Shown here: one piece after another, positions 5,037-6,155 of the stretch | How positions within the stretch are numbered: the stretch's first letter is position 1 | Layout of the letters: every line of letters begins with the position of its first letter | Source of the DNA: Sulfurimonas sp. | GTDB lineage: Bacteria > Campylobacterota > Campylobacteria > Campylobacterales > Sulfurimonadaceae | Assembly (NCBI GenBank): GCA_012963655.1 | Contig: DTVI01000254.1 | Coordinates: forward strand, 1 to 6,155 | Reading direction: 5' to 3' | DNA length: 6,155 bases | Notes under the pieces: model-generated | Database searches by the model: none | Told to the model about the DNA's origin: nothing | The model's input: only the letters and a program-made list of their open reading frames with translations | Position numbers and translations under genes: made by a program

Positions 5037-6155
5037 TTAACGAATATTAAGATACTTCTTTAAAGAAATATCTGAAAAAGATTTTGAAGCCTGTAAAAAG
5101 CTAGAAGCACTTTCATATACTCTTTTGAAATCAGAATTTTTTGAGCTTTGAAAAATAACGACTTCTTCTAAGGCTTTCTTCCCAGCTGTTATAACATCAT
5201 CAGGAAAGGATTTAAGTACAACTCCCTTATCTGTCAAATCCTTAAGGGCTAAAGAATTTTTGGCATGAAATTCATAACTCATCTTTGAATTCATCTCTTC
5301 ACTTGCCATTTGCATTATACATTGATGCTCTTGGGATAGCTTTGACCATGAGTCTTTATTAAAAGTGAGTTCTAAGATACTTCCAGGTTCATGCCAACCA
5401 GAATAATAATATGGAGCTACCTTATAAAAACCCATTTTTAAATCTAAATATGGCCCCACCCATTCTGTCGCATCAATAATTCCACGTTCTAAGGCTGTAT
5501 AAATTTCTCCTGCAGGCAACAAGATAGGGTTAACGCCTAACTTAGAGAAGACCTCACCACCAAGCCCCGGCACGCGCATCTTTAAACCATCTAAATCATC
5601 TAAGGTATTGATTTGTTTTTTAAACCAACCTCCCATTTGTATATTGGTGTTTCCACCCATAAAAGGATAAAGGTTATGCTGTGCATATAAATCTCTCCAT
5701 AGCTCATACCCTCCACCAAAATGCATCCAAGCATTAATCTCTTCAGATGTCATCCCAAAAGGCATACCTGAAAAAAGAGAAAAAGCAGAATTCTTTCCTT
5801 TCCAATAATAAGGACCAGAATGAAAGATATCAATCTCACCCGAACTAGCGGCATCAAAAACAGCCAAGGCAGGGATAAGAGTGTTTTTAGGATAGAGCTT
5901 TATTTCAATAGAACCACCACTAGCTGTATGCACTCTATTTACAAAGCTTTCAACACCTGTACCCATAGTAGGAAAGTGAGCAGGCCAAGAAGTTGCAAGT
6001 TTTAAAACTACCTTCTTGTTTTTATTGATATTTACTGAGGCTAGCTTTTTTTCTTTTTTTTCTTTAATTTTGTCATAATCTATGGCCTGTCTATTACTAT
6101 CATTACAAGCACTTAAAAGACCTCCTGCTGCTAGTACTGAACTACTTGTGATAAA
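5037..6155 (-). CDS. TRAP transporter substrate-binding lipoprotein, TakP/COG4663 type (5' end outside window)
   Basis: The reading frame runs off the right edge, giving 372 visible residues; the ATG at 5966 is internal. The visible N-terminus ends a hydrophobic signal with lipobox LSAC (14-17), so the protein is probably lipidated at Cys17. A Lys/Glu-rich linker (about 26-45) then leads to KLATSWPAHFPTMGTG, the start of the DctP fold. MRVPGLGGEVF carries the conserved TRAP ligand-binding Arg (about 194), and TEWVGPY with GFYKVAPYYY resembles TakP, where the adjacent Glu-Trp pair (here about 231-232) helps bind a sodium-carboxylate pair. TRAP systems import organic acids using a sodium gradient; a 2-oxo acid or similar carboxylate is the likely ligand, by family inference. 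No DctQ/DctM membrane genes are seen downstream, where the cyclase gene follows instead; they may lie upstream or elsewhere. The gene appears intact within the window. Confidence 0.92.
   Translation of the reverse strand, partial: FITSSSVLAAGGLLSACNDSNRQAIDYDKIKEKKEKKLASVNINKNKKVVLKLATSWPAHFPTMGTGVESFVNRVHTASGGSIEIKLYPKNTLIPALAVFDAASSGEIDIFHSGPYYWKGKNSAFSLFSGMPFGMTSEEINAWMHFGGGYELWRDLYAQHNLYPFMGGNTNIQMGGWFKKQINTLDDLDGLKMRVPGLGGEVFSKLGVNPILLPAGEIYTALERGIIDATEWVGPYLDLKMGFYKVAPYYYSGWHEPGSILELTFNKDSWSKLSQEHQCIMQMASEEMNSKMSYEFHAKNSLALKDLTDKGVVLKSFPDDVITAGKKALEEVVIFQSSKNSDFKRVYESASSFLQASKSFSDISLKKYLNIR

Noticed and set aside
5820..6005. 61-codon plus-strand open frame
   Set aside because: It is antisense to the TRAP binding protein gene and has no support of its own.
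6045..6065. T-rich stretch near the right edge, considered as a phase-variable tract
   Set aside because: It encodes a Lys/Glu linker (KEKKEKK) in an intact frame and is interrupted by C's.

Overview
The window is an AT-rich stretch of bacterial chromosome with tightly packed genes. It contains no RNA genes, CRISPR array or insertion sequence that I can see. The low GC, the strong A/T bias at third codon positions and the mix of families (QueC, DUF4015 putative glycoside hydrolase, TakP-like TRAP binding protein, small GGDEF protein with a short helical N-terminal region) suggest a member of the Campylobacterota, perhaps a Sulfurimonas- or Arcobacter-like marine organism. That assignment is inferred from protein style only.

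Layout, left to right. Positions 1-414 (+) hold the C-terminal part of a GMC-family FAD oxidoreductase whose start lies outside the window. Positions 469-1143 (+) encode QueC, the preQ0 synthase of queuosine biosynthesis. Overlapping its last 11 bases is a YgjP/DUF45-type zinc metallopeptidase (1133-1813, +). This ends in a TTAA tetranucleotide shared with the stop of a convergent, secreted DUF4015 glycoside-hydrolase-like protein (1810-3102, -). A 118-bp divergent promoter region separates that gene from a Tat-exported M15-family (VanY-like) carboxypeptidase (3221-4096, +). Directly behind it, 4122-4208 looks like the decayed C-terminal tail of a second, related M15 gene.

The right-hand part is on the minus strand. 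A lipoprotein TRAP substrate-binding protein of the TakP type (5037-6155, start outside the window) is followed 38 bp downstream by a diguanylate cyclase (4191-4998). The cyclase is split into two overlapping frames at a run of seven A's.

Two genes export products to the envelope by recognisable signals: the DUF4015 protein (Sec signal) and the M15 peptidase (Tat signal). The TRAP protein is probably lipid-anchored. The TRAP protein and the GGDEF gene are arranged like an operon, but no TRAP membrane subunits are visible.

I do not see a clearly new multi-gene system. The observations most worth checking are the frameshifted diguanylate cyclase, the M15 tail remnant, and the GMC fragment that lacks both usual catalytic residues.
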